A stretch of 64,000 bases of DNA from Neofusicoccum parvum (lineage: Eukaryota; Ascomycota; Dothideomycetes; Botryosphaeriales; Botryosphaeriaceae): contig CP087218.1 in NCBI GenBank assembly GCA_020912385.1, positions 744,001 to 808,000 of the forward strand, written 5' to 3'. Each line of letters begins with the position of its first letter. Within the stretch, counting starts at the first letter, position 1. This document shows positions 1 to 12,400 of this stretch, piece by piece. The notes under the pieces are model-generated. The model had not been told where the DNA came from, did not search any database, and saw only the letters and a list, made by a program, of their open reading frames with translations. A program made the translations under genes and the position numbers.

Positions 1-263
1 AAGGGGCCCGCGCCCGCCGCGTGGAATGAGGACGTCCGCCGCGCCCCAGAGCAGCCTCCCCTGGAACCGCTGCTGCGGCTTCGAAACACCAAACGCCCTC
101 GCTGTGCCCGCGCTGCCTCCCAATGGTCTGAATCAGCATGCGCCGCATCTGATCGAAACATCCCGCCGCACGACGTCACGCGCCGACCCCAACCTTCTCC
201 GTCCGCCAACGGGATCCAGACCACAGCCGCCGCACCGCTAAGCATGCCCGGTGGCGCATCGAC

Positions 264-2397
264 ATGGAAAACATCATATACGAAGACTCGCCTCTAGCGG
301 CGTACCTCGAGGGTGCGTCAGCCTGCGCTTCCACGCCTGCGATTTGCGTCATGTCTGAAGAAGAGTCACAGCGGCCTCGGCTAACGCTCGCCGTAGGAGA
401 GGGCACTGGTGAGCCTGGCTGGGTGGCGTCCGTGGAGGACGACAAGAGCGACAGGAGTGAGAAGAGTGAGCAGAGCCAGGCAGCCTCCTTTGCCCCCCGA
501 GGGCCGTCGACACTGCAGTCCAAGCTGCGGAAGAAGCTGCCGCGCCCGCTCAAATTGCCGCATCGCGGCTCTATCCACCGCATCCAGAGTGCCTACTCTG
601 TAAGCCTTCACCGCCGGTCGCCGCCCTCTGCACTGCTCGTCGCTGACATCTTGCCCAGCGCGCCGTCAACTCCCGGCTTGGCCGCGCCGACAACACCCGT
701 TTCCTCGAGCACTTCCGGTTCACGATCATCTCCTCACAGCTGCTCAGCGAGCATTCTGGCCAAACAGCTTTCAAGGTCCCGTCTGGGCCTGCAGATGGCG
801 CTACTCAGGCGATCGAGTACAAGGGCGGTTCCATAAATGTGACGGGAGCTGCTGCCACCGGCGTGGGGGCCTTTGTGGTTGTATCGCTGCTTCATTGGGC
901 GCGGGAGTCGAGGCAGGGAGGGGGCGGCTTCAACAAGGGGAGGCTCTTTGTGGTGGTCATGGCCACTGCTGTCGGTCTGACTGTTGCATATGCACATGCG
1001 AAGCGGCAGTGGCTGCAAAATCTAAGACATCGTGCTGTTGCTGCAGCTTCAGCCCTGGTGTCCAATCTACAGGCGTTCGACACCTCCGCCTCATCGGCCC
1101 TCATGCTTATTCAGGAAGTCGAGTTGGTGTCTCGAGGCTATCGACTGTAAGACGCGCAGTCTCCCGACGCGAGACTAGAAACTGATGTGCATTCAGGAGT
1201 ACTCCTATGCCACCCATCACGAGGCTCGACGAAAAGGGCCAGATCAAGCGGTGTGCGCGCTTGAGGCGCAGCCTACGCAGCGCATTCGCTGCAACCCTAC
1301 CTGCGTTCGCCGATGAATGCGCCACGATGCGCACCCTTGTGGAGCCAGATGACCTCGAGAGATATCTCGACGTGTACGACATCACTTCTCAGGACATGCA
1401 GGAAGCCGCTCTCGGCTACTCCGAAGATGAATTTGAAGATGGCGAAACCCTCAAGGCCCTCCGCATCTGGCAATTCCGCCTCATCACGTTACGTAGAATT
1501 TTCCTTAGCTCCCTTCTGGCTCTGGAAGCGGATGGTGACAAGGAAGACTTCGCGCGCTGGCGTCCGACTATTGATGCCATGGAACGTCTCACCGAGCTGT
1601 CTGGAAAGTGGTGTGAAAAGTTGACCCGCATACTCGGGGAAGAAGAACGTAAGGTCTTCCAGTTCCCCCGCCCCTGTATCAGACTAATCCTTGTAGAATT
1701 TGCGATGCCCTCGCCGCAGCCGAAGGCACCTTTGACACCTGGAAAGGAGAAGATGCGCGCCTCCGTTCGGCAGATGAGCGCCCTATCGCAGGGTATCCGC
1801 GGCTTGCAGGCAAAGATGCAGATCCTACGTGAAGAATCCAATAAGAGCTTGGAAGAATCGGCCGAAGTGACCGAACTTGGGTCGACCCTGATGGCCCAAT
1901 ACGACTCTATCGGCGCCGATCTCAAGAACCTCGTGCAAGCCTGGGAAGCAGGTAAGACTTCCCTGGCACTTAACATCGACAGGCAGGAGCGTCGCATCTC
2001 GCAAGCGTCGTCCAGCGGCGGGCTGCGTTCGCCCGTGCCTAGCCTGGGCGGCCTCACAGTCGTAGATGAGAGCGGGAGTCCTAGCGACGCTTTACGGGCG
2101 CTCAACGGCGAGTTTCCGCCGTTCAACAACCGAAACTCCGGCTCGTCTGTTGCGTCGAATAGCGGATCCGACGAGGAGATTTTCGAAGCCATCGCCATGC
2201 CTCGCACGCGCATGTCCATGACGCGCGAGGAGCGCATGGCCAAGATCCAGGAGGACCGTGTTCGCCAGGCGACTCTGCGGGAACAGCGCGACCAGAACAC
2301 GAACATGCTGCGGGAGCTCGAGTCAGTCATCAGCCTGAGGCCTGGTCCAAAGAAGCCGCGTCCGGCGACGTACGGCGGAAGGGTATCGTCCTATTAA
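264..2397 (+). CDS. vezA: Vezatin-like dynein/early-endosome transport protein (VezA)
   Basis: Exons 264-599, 659-1146, 1197-1648 and 1697-2397 join in frame to a 658-residue protein. It resembles fungal VezA, a membrane protein needed for dynein-dependent early-endosome movement in Aspergillus; the domain is the vezatin / peroxisomal myosin-binding family. Two hydrophobic segments lie at about residues 173-192 and 208-225. After them comes the conserved stretch reading EVELVSRGYRLSTPMPPITR across the second intron, which strongly supports that junction. The C-terminal third is charged with a likely coiled coil (MTREERMAKIQEDRVRQ). The start is the ATG of MENIIYEDSPLAAYLEG, a conserved-looking N terminus. 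The last intron (48 nt) has no stop and keeps frame, so its removal rests on its donor, CTAAT branch site and TAG acceptor. The family call is from memory of family features; the function is inferred. Confidence 0.82.
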
Positions 2398-4377
2398 GTT
2401 TTTTTTTCCGAACGCGAATCCGAAGGAGTGGGACTCATGTTTTCGCATTTGCATAGATCTGGCGTTTGTGCGGCGCACAACGATTCAATCCGGCGTTTCT
2501 CGGGATACATCAGCGGTGATATAATCTGGGAGGCGACCTGTGGAGATAATATCAAAAGTCAAGCCGCATACCGGACGGGCGTTTTTTGGATGTTTTTTTC
2601 CTTGCTTCTTTTCTTTTCAGTTAAGGGAGCTGGCCAAAACCCTTTTCCTTGCTCTCGTCACATACTCATACACACAGTCATTCCTTATTCGGTATTGTCT
2701 ATTTATCAGGACGAGGAGGGGAAGGTACACACGACACGGCGGCTTTGCTGTGTGCATTACGCGATACCCAAACAGCAGGACACGGCCGGGGATGCGATTT
2801 GTCCTGTGCGAGCGATGGCACGGCTTGACTTGATTACTATAGAGCCTAGTGATGAGTAGATGATGAGTCTCGCTCCTTCGGCGCGAAAATCGATTGATTC
2901 GCCCTCGCAGGCTGTCGGCGTACGTAAGCATTGGCGTTTCTGACCTACATACAAAAATAGCAAGTGCCGAAAGTGATCTCCGTGGGGGCTGCTCGTAATG
3001 CTTCCGCTATCCACACTCGGTGGACATGGCATTCATCGGCCAGGCGGTGGGATTTGGAGCAGCTGCAGATGGACTCGTCAAAGTGGATCTGTTGGATCTG
3101 CGGCTGCGGGTCTCTAGTGATGACATGGCAGCGGAAGGACATGAAGGTGTCAGAACCTTAAAAACGCATAAATGAGCCGCATGCCGCCCGCCGTTGGGGT
3201 CCGCAACGGCAACGCGGCTGCAGCTCCCCCGCATCGTGGAGACAATCCTTCACGCCTCTCACGGTTAGTCTCCCAAGACCAGAGACGGACTGGCTCTTCG
3301 TGTACCTAGCTAACACCGAAGGCGACTGTCACAGCAGTGCCCTTCACCGTCGTCGACATGTGACCCATCGGAGTCAAGGTCGTAACTCCGCCGTGGATCA
3401 ACGATCTTTGTAATGGAGTCGGTTGAGCAGCGACGGCGGATTACTCTACAGGCGGATGCGCCCATAGCCACTGAGAAAAGCCATAGCCGCATCAGAGCCC
3501 TGACGATCACTGGCCGGCTCCGTCCCCGATGGCGGGCCTGCTAGACTCGGGCAGGCGACGCGGCTGCCCTTTGCGGGAAGCTCTGGCTGAACGAATGCAA
3601 ACACACGCCTCTATCGCGGCCCGCCAGGCTTGGCTGATGCAAGTGGCCGCATGCCGAATTTCGCCGATGAGCAGCGCTTTCTTCGCTCCCCAGCTCGAAG
3701 ATTCGACAGCAGACCGGAGAAGAGAGGCGGAGATAAGGGCTTTTCGGCAGTAGCAAGCAGGCCCGCACAGACACGACGGTCCCCCCAGCGGCGATGTTTC
3801 ATCCAGGGTCGGCGGCCGACTCGTTTTTCGACTTACGTTTCTCTTTGGCCTACACCGCTCCGGGGTCGGGGACAGCACGGATTGACGGCGAGGCGCGCGG
3901 GAGATGGATGTCAGGAGATAGCGGGCAGGCTTATCGGCACGCCGCTCGCTGTGAGCTGCCGCGGCCGGGGAGGACGCAGCGATAGAGAAGCCTGCTGGTG
4001 GAGGCTCGAGTCGCCGTGGACGCAGCGATTTGCCGGCGGCGCCCAGCGCACAGGGATCGGTGGGCTGGCGGCTGCACCCTAGCGCCGAGAGCTTGAGCCC
4101 ATGACGCACCGAATCCGACGTCGAACCCGCAGCCCACTCCGGGTCTCAGAGCCGGCATCACCAGGAGCACCTAGCGTCGCTGTTAGGAGTTAATAGCGGA
4201 GTCGACCAGCCCGCCGTTTGCCAATTGTCCGTCCAGCGCGCCCGTATATATGTCATGGACGACGACAGCCTCCGCCGCCTTTCGCAGCCAACAGCCTCTG
4301 TCCTCCTCTCCGCGCCTCTCGCAATCCCGCCTTAGCCCTCGCTTTCCCTGTCTCCCCCACCAACTACATCCGCAGAC
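2398..4377. other. Intergenic region, 2.0 kb, no gene seen
   Basis: This stretch holds the vezA 3' end (T-rich just after the stop) and the upstream region of the alcohol dehydrogenase gene. Open frames here are short, overlap on both strands and show no domain or splice-linked continuation. I see no RNA gene or repeat. Confidence 0.6.
4220..4252 (+). promoter_or_regulatory. Putative CCAAT and TATA elements of the alcohol dehydrogenase gene
   Basis: A GCCAATT box at about 4220 is followed by GTATATAT at about 4244-4252, some 125 bases before the ATG at 4378. A C/T-rich leader follows. Position and sequence fit a fungal core promoter; this is inference only. Confidence 0.4.
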
Positions 4378-5511
4378 ATGTCGACCGACTACAAGTTCGA
4401 GGGCTGGTGCGGCGAGAGCCCTGATGCCGTCAAGGGCCAGATGAAGTGGAAGGAGTACGAACCCAAGCCCTTCACCGACGACGACGTCGACATCAAGATC
4501 CAGGCCTGCGGCATCTGCGGCTCCGACATCCACACCCTCCGTTCCGGTACGTGACGTCCCACCTCAATCCACGCCGACCATCTCTAATCTTTCCTCGCAG
4601 GCTGGGGCGCCACACCCTACCCCTGCGTCGTCGGCCACGAGATCATCGGCCGCGCCGTCCGCGTCGGCAAGAACGTGACGCACGTCAAGGAGGGCGACCG
4701 CGTGGGCGTCGGCGCGCAGGCGTCGTCCTGCCTGAAGCCCGACTGCGAGGCGTGCGCGGACGGCGAGGAGAACCACTGCCCCCACATGGTCGGCACGTAC
4801 GCGGCCAAGTACCCGGACGGCAGCAAGAGCTACGGCGGCTACGCCGACTACAACCGCACGCCCGGCCGCTTCGTGCTCAAGATCCCCGACAGCATCCCGA
4901 CCAAGGACGCGGCGCCGATGATGTGCGCCGGCATCACGCTGTACAGCCCGCTGAAGCGCGAGGGCGCGGGGCCGGGCAAGAAGGTCGGCATCGTGGGGCT
5001 GGGTGGGCTGGGCCACTTCGGCGTGCTGTTCGCGAAGGCGCTCGGCGCGGACAAGGTGGTGGTCATCTCGCGCACGGGGGCCAAGAAGGCGGACGCGCAG
5101 GCCATGGGCGCCGACGGCTTCATCGCCACCGACGAGGACGCCGACTGGGCGACCGCGCACGCCAACTCGCTCGACATCATCGTCAGCACCGTGTCCAGCC
5201 CGAAGATGCCGCTGATGGGCTACCTCAGCCTGCTGCGCTACAAGGGCACCTTCATCCAGGTCGGCGCCCCCGAGGACGCCCTGCCCCAGATCAACGCGTT
5301 CGCGCTCATCGCCAAGGGCTGCAAGCTCGGCGGCTCCATCATCGGCGCCCCCGACGAGATCAAGGAGATGCTGGAGCTGGCCGCCGCGAAGCAGGTCAAG
5401 CCGTGGATCCAGGAGCGCTCGATGAAGGATGCGAACCAGGCCGTCGTCGACATGGAGGACGGCAAGGCCAGGTACAGGTACGTCCTGATCAACGAGAAGC
5501 ACGCGGAGTAA
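4378..5511 (+). CDS. NADP-dependent zinc alcohol dehydrogenase (ADH6/cinnamyl-type)
   Basis: Exons 4378-4546 and 4601-5511 give a 359-residue medium-chain zinc alcohol dehydrogenase. It should interconvert aldehydes and primary alcohols in the cytosol using NADPH. Visible signatures are the catalytic zinc site (Cys47 in ACGICGSDIH, then GHE at 68-70), four clustered structural-zinc cysteines in CLKPDCEACADGEENHCP, and the Rossmann motif GLGGLGHFGV. The SRTGAKK segment after the second beta strand fits NADP rather than NAD, as in yeast ADH6/7. The 54-nt intron has a GTACGT donor, a CTAAT branch site and a GCAG acceptor and joins SG to WGA as expected. The length is normal for the family. Substrate cannot be told from sequence. 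Codon use is strongly G/C-ending, suggesting good expression. Confidence 0.93.
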
Positions 5512-6235
5512 AATGGCGCGAGAGAATTGGAATGAGAAATAGAGGCGCAAGCTTGGAAAGAATATAGACTTGGAAACGGTAGATTACGATAATGCAATGA
5601 GATGAGATCAAAAGACGATTAGTCGTGAGAGTACGTGCTGGTTGTGGTTCTCACCTTTGATAGATGAAAAGAAAAGCCTTGAGGTGTCGTGCAGACTTCA
5701 GATCAGCGTCCACCGGAAGACATTGAGCACGACAATGATACTATGGTCGTGTCCACGGATGCTTCAACTCGTTCGCGCGAAGATAACACGAGAAGAGAAG
5801 TCTGGGCATCGGTCGGGGCGACGTTAATATCTAGGCCAAGCAGGCATCTCCGGCGGGCTGGCAGGCCTCGCGCCCACCGGCGAATGCTGCAGCGCCTTGC
5901 AAATTTCCTGATGAGGGGTCGTTTGGATGGGGAACAAGGCACGCACGCGCTCTGATTGGTGCCCAAATTTCTCCGCAACCCCTACCTCCGCTCTCCCAAC
6001 GGCCCGCGTACGTTTCTCGCTCCACTAACCCGGTCCGCGTTCGTCAGATCATCCGCATCGCGCAGAGCAGGGAACGGCAGATTGCGATCGATCCGTTCGG
6101 GGCAATGCGCCGCGGCAGCAGCTGCACCACACCTGCCGCGTGCTCGTATATCTACGCCGGGATGGCGCGCTCTCGCCGCGATGCTGGTCCGCCCGGGTTT
6201 TCCTCACCGCGAGACTGGGAAGAGCTTGGGAAAAG
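5512..6235. other. Intergenic region, alcohol dehydrogenase to glycosidase gene
   Basis: No gene is seen. It contains the 3' end of the dehydrogenase gene and, near 6143-6152, a GTATATC element about 90 bases before the glycosidase ATG that could be its TATA box. Confidence 0.55.
6143..6152 (+). promoter_or_regulatory. Possible TATA element of the glycosidase gene
   Basis: CGTATATC lies about 90 bases upstream of the chosen ATG at 6236. It falls inside the longer open frame that begins at 6140, which supports the shorter start. Confidence 0.3.
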
Positions 6236-8918
6236 ATGAGGTCGCCTCCGTTCGTGTCGTCGTGCGCGCTGCCGCTGCTTCTTCTGGCAGCTGGCAGGAG
6301 CGGCGCCCAGCAGGATCCCGTGCGGCCGTACCCGCTGCCCGACGGCCATCTGAAGTCGACGGCCATCCTCGACCATGCGAGCTATCTCGGTGGCTTTGAC
6401 GATCCGCAGTGGTACCTCGACAACATCCCGTTCGTGGATCTGCCGGACAAGGAGGCCCAGGATGTGTACTACTACCGGACGAGCGTCATCAAGCGCCACC
6501 TGAAGTACGTGCACGAGGGCCATGGCTGGATGTTCACCGAGTTCATCCACCCGGTGTCCTGGGGTACGGCTTCTTTGACTGATCCTTTGGTGCTCTCCGG
6601 ATGCTGACGTCTCCCAGCATCGAAATTCCAAACCATCCCCGACTCGGCGGGCCACCACATCGTCGAAGCCCGTTGGCTGCGCGATCCGGCTTATGTCAAG
6701 GACCTCATCACTGCGTACACCCGTGCCGGTGTCGAGGCGCTCAGCGGAATCACCTACACCCACTACGTCCAGCGCGCCATTCTCGAGCACGCCCAAGTCA
6801 CTGGAGACCGCGAGTTCCTGACCTCCCAGCTGGACGGCATGATCGCCTCCTTCAATCTCTGGGACGTCCAGTTCGACAACTCCACCGGCTTGTACCACCG
6901 CGTCCCGCTGTCTGACGCCCAAGAATACTCGCTCCCAGGCTACGTGGTCGGCGGTCCCGACGGCGGCCCGATGCAAGAATGGATCGATCCAGCCAACGAC
7001 TACACCACCATCTTCCTCGGCCCGGAGACGTACCGCCCCTCCCACAACAGCTACATGGTGGCCAACGCCCGGGCCATCGCCGAAGTAGCCCGCCTGGCCG
7101 GCAACACGCCCGTGGCCTCGGAGTGGGCCGCGCGCGCCGCCAAGCTCGAGCAGGACATGCACGACCTGCTGTGGGACGCGGACCAGAACTACTGGATCGA
7201 CGTCGTGTGGCAGACGAACCTGCGCATCACCGGCCGCGAGCTCATCGGATTCTTCCCGTACAGGTTCGACATCGAGAACACCGACGACGCCATCCGCGGG
7301 CTCGAGGCCACGCTCGACGCCGAGGGCTTCCTGACCGAGTTCGGCCCCACGACGCTCGAGCAGCGGAATCCGTACTACACCGCGCTGAAGAACATGACGA
7401 ACTGCTGCGTGTGGAATGGCCAGAGCTGGCCGTTCAGCACGTCGGTGTATCTGGGTACGCTGGCGAAGATTGCGAGGGCGAACAGGAGTGATGTTATCAC
7501 GCCCGAGTTCTTCCAGCAGGAGTTCAGGAAGTATGTTGTCACGAACTACAAGGGAGGCGTGCCGTATACCGCGGAGTCTCATTAGTGAGTACCCTTGGCT
7601 CCTTGATCCAACGCAGGCGGGCAGCGACTGACATGGAAACAGCCCTACGCTTGACGCATGGAGCGGCGACACGGCCAACCACAGCGAGCATTACTTCCAT
7701 TCGACTTACCTTGACAACGTGTTCACAAACTTGTTTGGGATCGTACCGACGTTGGACGACAGGCTGGAGCTTCAGCCGCTCGTTCCTGAGAACTGGACGT
7801 ACTTCGCCGTCGAAAACCTTCCTTACCATGGTACGTAGCAGGCAATACTCATCTCAAAGCTCAACTAACAGTTCGCAGGGTCCCTCCTCTCCCTCCTCTG
7901 GGACCAAGACGGCACGCACTACACCACCACCAACCACAGTGCCGGTCTATCCGTATTCATGAACTCGATCCTCATCCACACGCAACCCACCCTCGCCGCC
8001 ACCAACATCACGCTCGCCAACTCCACCGCCGCCGTCCGCGCCCTGGCCACCTCCCCCCGCCACGCCAACATCCTCTCCAACCCCAACTCCCCGCACGGCC
8101 TCCCATCCGTCACCGCCGACTACCGCTGGTCCACCAACGGCGACATCTCCGCCTACGAGGCGTGGAAGCTCAACGACGGGCTGGTGTGGTTCGACGCCAC
8201 GCCCGACAACCGCTGGACCAACAACCAGTCCTACTCGCCCTACGCCACCATCAACGTGACGCTACCGCGCGCGCGCCACCTAACCGCCATCTCGCTTGCC
8301 GTCCTCGACGACCGCGCCGAAGGTGGAGCGATCGCCTGCCCGCGCGCCGTCGACGTCGTCGACGCCGCCTCCGGCGCCCTGCTCGCCCGCCGCGACCCCT
8401 GGCCCGCCTGCGCCCCCAACGCCCTCAACACCATCGCCTTCGACGCCGCCGCCGCCGGCGACGTGCGCACCGATCGCCTCGCCCTGCGCCTGACAAACCA
8501 GATCCCCTTCGCCGTCGCGCTGACGGAGGTCCAGCTGTGGGTGCCCGAGGAGCGGGGCGGCGCGACGCAGCGGCGGTACGCGGCCGCGGACGGGCTGCTG
8601 GGCGCGTGGATCGGCTTCTTCCAGGGGCGGGCGGCCGGGACGAATGCGAGCGTCGAGGACGGCGGCGTGCGGCTGGGGGCCGGCGGGTGGGTCGAGGTGG
8701 CCGGGGTGGAGGGTGGTGGGGCGGGCAGGGTGGCGGTGGTGGGGAGGGAGGGGCGCGTGCGGGTGGTGGCGAATTGGTTGCCTGGGAAGGGGAATCAGAC
8801 GGTCGTGCTGGACGGTGGGGAGGCGGTGGTCGAGGTGGAGTTGCTGGACGGGAGGAACGTGATCACCGTCTTCCAGGAGGAGGGGAGCCCGTGGGTGGAT
8901 GCGGTGGTTGTGGGGTAG
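6236..8918 (+). CDS. Secreted six-hairpin glycosidase with C-terminal galactose-binding-like domain
   Basis: Exons 6236-6563, 6618-7584, 7643-7830 and 7879-8918 join to 840 residues. I start at the ATG at 6236 rather than the upstream in-frame ATG at 6140, because it gives a clean signal peptide (hydrophobic core PLLLLAAG). The central part (about residues 40-530) resembles the (alpha/alpha)6 barrel of the MGH1/GH63-like hydrolases, with aromatic-rich motifs such as QEW, HNSYMVANARAIAEVARLAG and CCVWNGQSWPFSTS. The C-terminal 300 residues contain a discoidin/CBM32-like segment (LNDG, RWTN, then a Cys-Pro pair), followed by a Gly/Val-rich beta region. Likely role: trimming of an extracellular glucoside or mannoside; substrate unknown. 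Introns have good GTACGG, GTGAGT and GTACGT donors and branch sites. No GPI signal or membrane anchor is seen. Confidence 0.85.
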
Positions 8919-9457
8919 GTGTGGAGGTCGTCTGTGTTCTTTAGAGAAGCAGTCCTGATGGGACTGGTGTGCGTTCTTCGCCTCTGCTTCCGGATATCTC
9001 ATGATGTGTGAGGGGCTACGATTAGCAGTTGCCGAAAAGAGTAACAATCGAGCGTCTGAGCCAATCGTTGAAACAGGACTTGTACTTTCACTCGAAGGAA
9101 GGCCGTGTAAACTGCTTGGGACGGCAGCAAGCAGCATCCGAGCACGAATGAAGCCATGTATAGGGCGCTCCTTAGTGGGCCATTGTGTCGATCGGAGTAA
9201 ACAACGCGTAAACCTCAAACTCTATCTACCTATATGCCACATTCACCTTGAAATGCCTATGCGCTCGTATGTGCTTTCGTCTCCACCTGCATGCTAATCC
9301 AGCCGGTCCCCAAACCCTTCTTACCCTCCCCACAGACCAATAAATGACAGAACCCCATCTCTGGACGCTCCAATACCTGCCGTACCTGAGGAAACCGAAG
9401 AAATGGAAACATCGACCTCGCTCCACCGTCGCATCAGCTTGACACGCAACGTCCTTT
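8919..9457. other. Convergent intergenic region
   Basis: This separates the 3' ends of the glycosidase (+) and Met18 (-) genes. No gene or repeat is seen; it should hold both polyadenylation regions. Confidence 0.6.
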
Positions 9458-12400
9458 TTACTCATCATCATCGTCCACTTCGTCCATCCCCAACCACGCT
9501 CCTCTGCACTTGACCGCCTCCAGTCTCACCGCTCTCTTCCCATCGTCCAGCGCTGCCGTGAGCTTCTTAACGACCTGGCGCTTGAACGGGAGCACGATCT
9601 CGCCGCGCAACCTGTCAGGGATGAGACTGAGGCACTTGAGGGCGACAGCGCGAACGACAGGGGTATTCGTTGCGGAAGTAGTAGCGCCTTTGCTCTTAGC
9701 TGCCGCATTTGCAGTGTTGAGGAGACGGCTAATCAGGCTGGAAGCGTGCTCCTCGAGGGCTTTTGGTTCATGCGTCAGGACCGCGATTAGGGTGTCGACA
9801 GTCGCCCTCTTGACGTCGTCGAACTGCTGTTGTTGACCTTCCGGGGCCTGGGCCTGCTGTAGGTCGAGGCATTGCAGGAGGAGCGGGATCAGTTGTGATA
9901 GTTCCGGCTCAATGATGGTGTATGGAACCCAGCGGAGGATCCCGGATAGGCCGATTAGGTAGTTGGTCTTAGTAGAAGGGTCTGCAGCCTTGAAGGATGA
10001 TGCAATGGCCGGAACGAGGAGGTTGAACGTCTTTTGCTTGTGCAGACCCGAAATCATGCAGAAGTTCTCCTTGGTGAGGATTTCGTCCGGTGCGAGGATG
10101 GTGGCGAAGCCACGAGCAACCGTAAGGCCATGCTTGGGGTCTTTTAGGAGTTCGAGGAGCGATGGTAGCACGGTGTTGAGGATTGGGGCGTTGCGGAGGA
10201 CAAGACCCTTGATGATTGCGAAGATGACACGGATGGTTTTATCATCAAGCTTCTCGGGTGACAGAAGCTGTTGCGGCTCGTAGAAGATACTGTTCATTGT
10301 GTCCTTGACTTCGGGAGAAGGAATGAATTTGTTGGCGACGAGAGATATTTGGGAGTTGATTGCCAGGCGAACCCGCGGGGAAAGGTTTGGAAGTGCCGCG
10401 AAATCCATCAGGACGGTGAGCAGTTTTTTGCTTTCTGCGATGGGAGCCGCATCGCGTCTGAGAGCTGCAAGAATATGGGTGGAAACGATAATCCTTCTTC
10501 TTTGCTCAGGAGGAATGTCTGCGTTGAACGGAGGGACGCTGTCAAGCGGTTGCCCAGAATGCAAAGTATAAGTCTCCGGGGCTATCCTTGCCTTCTGGAA
10601 CTCAGTGGTTTGCTTTCGCAAAATGGTGTTGCACAGCCGTCCTATTATGTCGAGGGCAATCTCGTTGTCGAAGGGCGAGGGCCCTGAACCTGAGCTTTCG
10701 GAAACAAGGGAGAGAACGATGTCGTCGTAGTACGGGCAAGAGTCGGCTGTCCCTTCGAGCTTGGCCGTTCCCTGAGAAAATGCGTAGAGCTTTGCAGAAA
10801 GCAGCGCAATGATGTACCTTTCTGAAGCTCCTTGCTGGACAGCTGCATTGCACTTGTTCTTAAGCCGTAAGACGACGGTTGAGAAAATCTGTTCTTCGCT
10901 GGCAAGTTTTGCAAAGGCCTCCAGCACTGGAACATAGGCATCTGAACCCTCAATGTCTTTGTCTGGAAGCTCTGCCATGAAAGCAGGGAAAGCTTTGTCG
11001 ATTACCAACTGGGGCTTCTGGTGAGCAATATCGACGAGGCCAGCAGTCGCGGCCGTCTTGACTTCATCCTTGCCGTAAGAATCTTCAGAGATGACAATAT
11101 CGTGGAAAATCGCAATGACCTTGGCGATTTCATCGTCACCAAGAACAAGTCTTGCCTTGGTAAGTTGTAGAAGACCATCGAGTGCTGCGAGGCGGAACGA
11201 AACTTCCTTGGCCGGGGCTGTGGCGAGTCCGTTGCTCATGACCTCCAAGGCTTGGTCACGGAACCTCAAAAGGGCATTATCGGCCGTCCTGGGGCCAGGA
11301 TGAACCACCTCGCTATCCACAAGCCGCCATTCGCCATATACTGCGATGTCTGCTCTAATGAGCTTGGCAAGGACCTCGATGAGACCTCTTCTCTTTGCCA
11401 TAGTGTCGCCAGTCTGGTAGAGCGTGAAAAGATTTGGCAGCACTGCACTGAGGACTGCATCTTCAACCTCCGGAGAAACCTTGGAAATGGCATGCAATAT
11501 TCTACCAGAAGATGCTGATTGCTTTGTAGGTGCATCCTCAAGGTGTTCATTGCATTCTTTGGTGATCGGCTTAAGGTAGGCGTTCAAAGAACCGGCAGTG
11601 TTCTGCGTCAGCTGTCTCGCGATTTCCGCAAGGGCGCTCAGCGCCTCCTCCGCAAGATCTTCCTCTTGCGCACTCAGGATCTCGAACTTCAGGGCATCCC
11701 ACAAAGTTACAGCGTACAAAGACACCGTTCGTGGACCGTAATCTTTAACGCAGGCGTTCAAAGTTTGCAGTACGTCTCTCTGGTTGATGTCAGACATTTG
11801 TTCAATGCCACCACGGGACACTTACCTTTGTGTTGATTGAAGTTGAGTCGAGCTTATCCAGCAAAGCAGGGAACGAGTAGGGTGCGAAGTCTGCTGTTGA
11901 TGAGATACATTCCCGTAGGCGGTCCTTCAGGTGTTGGGCAGTAATTCCGTAGGGATCATCCGGCGGAGGTCTGAATGTGATTGGGAAGTAATTGAAGACG
12001 GCATCAAATAGGTCCTTCGGCTAGTTAGCACCACGGTGCATAAACGCTATCCCGCCGAGAGTGGTTGTGGATTGTCAAAATACTGACCTGAGCGTCTGCA
12101 CCTATGGTCCACTCTGTCATGGGAACTTTAAGGATGGAGAAGACAACCATCAAATTGCGGGGATCCTTCTCTCCATCGAAGTACGAAATGAACCGCGACA
12201 GGAAGTCCGGCGAGGTCTCATGCACGCTGTGTGCCGCTGCTCGGGTCAGCATCATGTCTGCAGCCGGCTGATGAGCTGTCGTACCTTCTCTATACTTTGC
12301 CATAAGCATATCTATTAACTGGAGGACGGAATAACGGTCGCTCTGAAGTTTGAATTGCCGCAACGGATGGGTGCTGTCAACAAGGGAAGAAAGGACGGTG

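Noticed and set aside
6152..7678. 508-codon minus-strand open frame opposite the glycosidase
   Set aside because: Antisense shadow; the plus-strand frame has signal peptide, conserved motifs and consistent introns.
11780..11825. Start of the long MET18 frame at 11821 as a separate gene
   Set aside because: These bases form an intron with GTAAGT donor and CCAG acceptor; upstream exons complete the N terminus.
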